NCBI GenBank assembly: GCA_025765615.1
Contig: JAIVFJ010000744.1
Span: 1 to 11,057 of the forward strand
Source: Zopfochytrium polystomum
Taxonomy: Eukaryota > Chytridiomycota > Chytridiomycetes > Chytridiales > Chytridiaceae
Direction of reading: 5' to 3'
DNA: 11,057 nucleotides
The position numbers were made by a program, and so were the translations under genes. The notes under the pieces are model-generated. The model did not search any database. It was not told the origin of the DNA and saw only the letters and a list, made by a program, of their open reading frames with translations. This document shows positions 7,402 through 11,057 of the stretch, piece after piece. Position 1 is the first letter of the stretch. Each line of letters starts with the position of its first letter.

Positions 7402-8452
7402 AGTTAGTCTTTTATAAATCCAAGAATTTCACCTCTGACAATTAAATACTAATGCCCCCAACTGTCCCTATTAATCATTACCGCAACTCTAGAAACCAAC
7501 AAAATAGAACCGCGGTCCTATTCTATTATTCCATGCTAATGTATGCGAGCGCCACGACCGGCCTGCTTTGAACACTCTAATTTTTTCAAAGTAAACTGGT
7601 CCCCGCTCCGCGCGCGGACCCGCGAGGGCCCGCGCGCTTCGCGGGAGAAAGGGGTTCGGTCCCGTCCGCGGTGAAACCCAAAAAGGTGAAAAAAAACCGG
7701 CGGCCGTGAGGAAGCGCTCGCGCGCAACCCCCCAAACCGCCGGCCCCCCACCGGCGGACGGGTCCAAGGTCCAACTACGAGCTATTTAACTGCAACAACT
7801 TTAATATACGCTACTGGAGCTGGAATTACCGCGGCTGCTGGCACCAGACTTGCCCTCCAGTCGTTCCTCGTTACGGGCTTTAAATGGTTCTCATTCCAAT
7901 TCCAAGGCCCAAACGGACCCTGGATTGTTATTTATTGTCACTACCTCCCCGTGTCGGGATTGGGTAATTTGCGCGCCTGCTGCCTTCCTTAGATGTGGTA
8001 GCCGTTTCTCAGGCTCCCTCTCCGGAATCGAACCCTAATTCCCCGTTACCCGTAACAACCATGGTGGGCCTCTATCCCACCATCGAAAGTTGATAGGGCA
8101 GAAGTTTAAATGACCTGTCGCCGGCACAGAGGGCCATGCGATCTGTTTCAACCAGTTTCTATGAATCACCAAAGAACTCGAAAGGGGGCCACGAGTGCCC
8201 GCCCGACGAGGTTGGTTTTTTATCTAATAAATACCACCGCTTCCAGAGGTCACGGCTTTGATTGCATGTATTAGCTCTAGAATTACCACGGATATCCAAG
8301 TAGTAATTTAGGTTGAAAGAGAGACGGTCAAGTAAACGACAACTGATTTAATGAGCCATTCGCAGTTTCACTGTAGAAGCTAGTTCATACTTAGACATGC
8401 ATGGCTTAATCTTTGAGACAAGCATATGACTACTGGCAGGATCAACCAGGTA
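6440..8452 (-). rRNA. 18S (small-subunit) rRNA, complete
   Basis: The gene is complete, running from TACCTGGTTGATCCTGCC (5' end at 8452) to AGGTGAACCTGCGGTTGG plus ATCATTA (3' end at 6440). Universal motifs appear in order: TAGTCATATGCTTGTCTC, GGTAATTCTAGAGCTAATAC, GGTGCCAGCAGCCGCGG, TCAGAGGTGAAATTCTTGG, AAACTTAAAGGAATTGACGG, CGGCTTAATTTGACTCAACA, GTACACACCGCCCGTCG and AAAAGTCGTAACAAGG. Length is 2013 nt, about 200 above the usual 1.8 kb. Much of the excess lies in a GC-rich V4 segment (about 7590-7765), with some in the 6920-6960 hairpin region. No intron interrupts it and conserved sites are intact, so this looks like a working copy. Confidence 0.98.
7585..7770 (-). other. GC-rich V4 expansion of 18S
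   Basis: Between the conserved TAGCTCGTAGTTGGACCTTGG and CAGTTTACTTTGAAAAAATT of the 18S lies a segment with several G/C stems (for example GCCGGTGGGGGGCCGGC, and CCCGCGAAGCGCGCGGG). This is the V4 region, the main length-variable part of eukaryotic 18S. Its high GC resembles the D2 part of the LSU. It is part of the mature rRNA, not an intron, as no splice-like ends are present. Confidence 0.75.
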
Positions 8453-8532
8453 GCTGAGTGTGTTTACTCCCCCGCAGTTCCGGTCGCGCGCGTTGTTGTT
8501 GTTTGTTGCGTCTGAGTGCGTTGTGCAGGGGT

Positions 8533-8551
8533 GGGGGGGGGGGGGGGGGGG
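8533..8551 (+). repeat. 19-nt G homopolymer close upstream of 18S
   Basis: An unbroken run of 19 G lies about 80 bases upstream of the 18S 5' end on the + strand, giving C19 in the precursor if transcribed. It ties with 10303-10321 as the longest run seen. Exact length should be treated with care because homopolymers of this size are error-prone in sequencing. Confidence 0.8.
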
Positions 8552-9055
8552 ACCAGACGACGACGACGACGTTTAAAAGGGGGGGGGTTGCTGGTGGTCA
8601 CCAACGACAGAACAGTGGTGGGGGAGAGCAACCGTCGAAAAGGGGGGAGGCAGGACGGTTGACGGACTGTGAACTGTCAAAGGAAAAGTGGTGGGGGACG
8701 ACCAAACGCCGCCGCGTCGAAAAGAAACCCAAGTGCCCATCACAAACAAAAACAAGCAAACAACATCTGGGACGCGCGACCAAAAGGCGCACGGGGGACA
8801 GCTACTGTTGTTGCTCCCTTCAAGAGCGGCCTTCGCTCTCTTTTGGACTGACTATCCATGGGACCCAGAGCCGGGTGGAGCCTTCTGGAACCGACGACGA
8901 AAAGTGTGTTGGGTGGGGACGAACCGTCAAAGTGGGGGGGGGGTGAAAGTGGGGGGGGTGCGCAAACGACGGTTGAACACAAAGTTGGGGGGGGGTCGGT
9001 CGGGGAGGAGGGGGACACAGAAGGCCCCGCCGCCACGGCAGGTTGGGGGAAACGC

Positions 9056-9275
9056 CCTCGCTAGTGACCGGCACGGAAAGGGGACAGCCGGCAAGATGGG
9101 GAAAGGGGGGGGGGGACACTCTAGCGAGAGACCGGGGCGGTTTATAGGGGGGGCAACCCGGCAGTGTGGGGGACGCATTCTAGCAGGGGACCGGCGCGGA
9201 AGTGGGGGGGGGACACGGCCGGCCCAATTGGTGGGGGGGATGGGGGGGACGGGGGCTAGAAAGGGACCCGGAAAG
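9056..9275. repeat. 60-bp tandem repeat in the 5' ETS/IGS, about 3.5 copies
   Basis: CTAG followed by GTGACCGGCACGG, CGAGAGACCGGGGCGG, CAGGGGACCGGCGCGG and AAAGGGACCCGGAAAG begins at 9061, 9121, 9180 and 9256. Spacings are 60, 59 and 76. Each unit ends in a GGCA or CCGGC element and a G-run. The array is distinct from the AAGTGGGG motif family. Confidence 0.75.
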
Positions 9276-9327
9276 CCAAAAGAGCAAAACGACGGCATCT
9301 TGTTTTTCTTGGGAGCAACGACTCAAA

Positions 9328-9346
9328 GCGCTCTTGGGGAGAGCGC
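9328..9346. other. Hairpin in the 5' ETS/IGS
   Basis: A perfect 7-bp inverted repeat (GCGCTCT and AGAGCGC) encloses a 5-base loop. It lies just right of the 60-bp repeat block. Its role is unknown. Confidence 0.6.
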
Positions 9347-10030
9347 GCATCTCCAAAGGGGCGCGGGGAGAGCGAGTCGGCAACAAGTAAGGTTCGAGAG
9401 TACGAGACCGTTCGCACCGGGCAGGAGCAATTGGAAAAAATTGGGAGGGCACAAAAACCCACCACCCGGCACGGACCACAACCTCACACCGGACCAGCGC
9501 GCAACTGTTGGCTATAAAGGGGACACGGAGCTCGCTTGAAGGGGGAAACACAAAGCGAAACTCCAACCAACAAAAGGGGGGTTGGGGGGGACGCGCGCGG
9601 CGGTGAACGGCACTCCATCTCTCTTCCCTCTCTCTCTCCTGGGTCCGCGACGTCAAAACGGGGGGGCCGGGAACACTTTTGCGAACACCGTAATTGGGGG
9701 GGACCCGGCAGAACGCAAAAAGCAAAACGTACGACGAACGCAAAGAGAGAGCGAGAGACTGCTCTGCCCGCGACGCAAGTGGGGGGACAAACCATTGGGG
9801 AACTCTTTCTTTCCCTCACAAACACACACACGCGCACCTCGAATGGGGGGGACGAACGACGACGAAAAGGGGATGGGGCGCAACGTCGTCGTTCCGAGGG
9901 GGGGGGGGGGGTTGGGAGCACCGCGCGTGCGTGCGTCACGAAGCAAGGGAAAAAAAAATTGGCGTCGACGGACAAAGAGACCCCTTTCGGCCAAAAGAGG
10001 ATTTGGGTTTGTGTTGTTGTTGTTCGGAGG

Positions 10031-10088
10031 GCCGAGCAACTTTTTAACATTGCTCGGCGCCGTCGTCCTTCGCTCAAGGCGAGGACGA
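10031..10088. other. Pair of hairpins in the low-repeat part of the IGS
   Basis: A perfect 9-bp inverted repeat, GCCGAGCAA and TTGCTCGGC, spans 10031-10058 with an A/T-rich 10-base loop. It is followed directly by a 10-bp stem with one bulge (TCGTCCTTCGC and GCGAGGACGA, 10063-10088, loop TCAAG). The surrounding 10020-10200 is the least G-run-rich part of the spacer. Terminator, promoter element or structured leader are all possible; nothing in the sequence decides. Confidence 0.6.
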
Positions 10089-10200
10089 GGTCGGAGTAGG
10101 AAAACAGGCCCGTGAGGAACCTGTCGCCCTTCCTCGCTCGCTGGATCTCGAGGCGACCCCGTCAACCGAAATCCCAACCGAAAACCTAAAGTACCGTAAA

Positions 10201-10688
10201 CACCTTGTTTGTCCAAGAGAGAGAGACAAGTGGGGGGGACCGTTTCGACGACCAAAAAGTGGGGGGGAGCCATCGACGAGAGTGGGGGCAGCGTCGAAAA
10301 GTGGGGGGGGGGGGGGGGGGGCGAATCGGGTCGGTCGAAAATTTCTCTCGAGTGGGGGGGGACGCGCCGACGAAAACCAACACGTGGAACGAAGCGACGA
10401 AAGCCGTGGCGAATTCCGGCCAAAGGGCGCTGGCCCATCGCGACAAACTCCACGCCGAACGGGTGTGAGAAGGAGCGCGGAGGGAGCTCATACGTCTCCC
10501 AGCCGCTAACAAGCCGCCCACACCCGCTATCCACGAATTATAGGGCAACATCGAACAAGGGGGGGGGGAGTCCTCGGACAAAAAGTTGGGGGGGGGGGGA
10601 CAGACGGTTTATCGACACCCAAAAAGAGGTGGAGGGGGGGGGCACGCGCAGGGTAGTCGACAAAGTTGGGGGGGGGGGCAGACCGTCA
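10201..10688. repeat. IGS long repeat, copy 1
   Basis: Begins with CACCTTGTTTGTCC and contains a near-unique core, 10396-10557 (GACGAAAGCCGTGGCGAATT onward, with GGAGCTCATA and CAGCCGCTAACAAGCC). Then come a G-run, GTCCTCGGACAAAA, ACAGACGGTTT, TATCGACACCC and GGGTAGTCGACAAAG. The same order recurs in copy 2. This copy has an additional 130 bases or so of G-rich sequence between the start and the core, including a 19-G run at 10303-10321. Confidence 0.88.
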
Positions 10689-10725
10689 AAAGTGTTACAG
10701 ACCCGGAAACCAAAACGACCGCAAG

Positions 10726-11057
10726 CACCTTGTTTGTCCGAGAGTGGGGGGGCGCGACGCGCGGACGACCCATACGTGAAACCCGCCGACGAAAGCCGTG
10801 GCGAATTCCGGCCAAAGGGCGCTGGCCCATCGCGACTAACTCCACGCCGAACGGGTGTGAGAAGGAGCGCGGAGGGAGCTCATAGTCTCCCAGCCGCTAA
10901 CAAGCCGCCCACAATCGCCCTATCCGAACGAATTATGGCATCGTCGAACTGGGGGGGTGTCCTCGGACAAAAGTTGGGGGGGGGGCACAGACGGTTTTAT
11001 CGACACCCAAAAGAGTGGAGGGGGGCGCAGGGTAGTCGACAAAGTTTGGGGGGGGCA
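10726..11057. repeat. IGS long repeat, copy 2 (reaches the window edge)
   Basis: Starts with CACCTTGTTTGTCC at 10726, with the core at 10788-10950, 392 bases from the matching core of copy 1. The core differs by only a few substitutions and small indels, while G-runs differ in length. The last bases of the window match the end of copy 1, so further copies may follow. Repeats here are typical of rDNA intergenic spacers and often act as spacer promoters or enhancers, which is not shown here. Confidence 0.88.

Larger units (their letters stand above)
8453..11057 (-). other. 5' external transcribed spacer and intergenic spacer (partial)
   Basis: This is about 2.6 kb of sequence upstream of 18S. 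It is G-run rich on the + strand and carries the AAAGTGGGG spacer motif repeatedly (about 8690, 8935, 8950, 10257, 10299). It contains a 60-bp repeat block (9056-9275), hairpins, and a longer tandem repeat towards the right edge (10201-11057). The Pol I start must lie somewhere here or beyond, but I cannot recognise a promoter because these are not conserved between lineages. I found no 5S rRNA, tRNA or protein gene. The stretches 8552-9050 and 9280-10020 hold only diffuse G-rich spacer and spurious open frames. Confidence 0.85.

Noticed and set aside
6440..8452. rRNA pseudogene
   Set aside because: All universal 18S motifs are intact and in order, as are those of 5.8S and both LSU pieces, so decay is unlikely despite the interruptions.
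9505..9522. TATAAA-like box (GCTATAAAGGGG) on the + strand
   Set aside because: It is on the strand opposite to rRNA transcription with no credible gene downstream, and a single short match is expected by chance.
8453..11057. Linked 5S rRNA gene in the intergenic spacer
   Set aside because: Scanned by eye on both strands for the 5S internal promoter boxes and ends; nothing convincing was found.

Overview
This window is a nuclear ribosomal RNA operon of a eukaryote, read entirely from the minus strand. In transcription order (right to left) it holds an intergenic/5' external spacer (about 11057-8453), 18S rRNA (8452-6440), ITS1 (about 6439-5193), 5.8S rRNA (about 5192-5036), a very long ITS2 (about 5035-3104), and the 5' part of the large-subunit rRNA (about 3103-1846). 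An extra internal spacer follows (about 1845-1019), then a second LSU piece (about 1018-378) and the start of another spacer (377-1). I see no credible protein-coding gene. The long open frames lie in low-complexity G-rich spacers or run through rRNA.

The separate 5.8S, the classic eukaryotic 18S 5' end (TACCTGGTTGATCC) and 3' end (GGATCATTA), and the eukaryote-type LSU domains fix the kingdom-level assignment. The 2.0-kb 18S, GC-rich expansion segments, 1.9-kb ITS2 and broken-up LSU suggest a unicellular protist. The 5.8S does not look fungal, animal or plant to me, and a SAR/Rhizaria-type alga or protozoan is possible, but I cannot place it further.

The main point of interest is that the LSU gene is discontinuous. 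It is cut once in domain II, between the conserved AGCTGGTTC segment and the GGTAAAGCGAATG segment, where most eukaryotes have only a short hairpin loop. It is cut again at the D7a position, the place where insect 'hidden breaks' occur. Both inserts have the same G-rich, AAGTGGGG-containing composition as ITS1, ITS2 and the intergenic spacer, so they look like additional transcribed spacers rather than introns. Both LSU pieces are followed on the transcript side by the same GGTTTGGTTGG-type repeat. The expected product is an LSU rRNA made of 5.8S plus at least three separate molecules, the third lying beyond the left edge.

All spacers share a short dispersed repeat (about 20 nt, CGTC-AAAGTGGGG on the + strand). 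It is amplified into about 35 tandem units in ITS1. G-runs lie almost only on the + (template) strand, so the precursor RNA would be C-rich. The intergenic spacer carries a roughly 390-525-bp tandem repeat at its far end, a 60-bp repeat block nearer 18S, and several hairpins.
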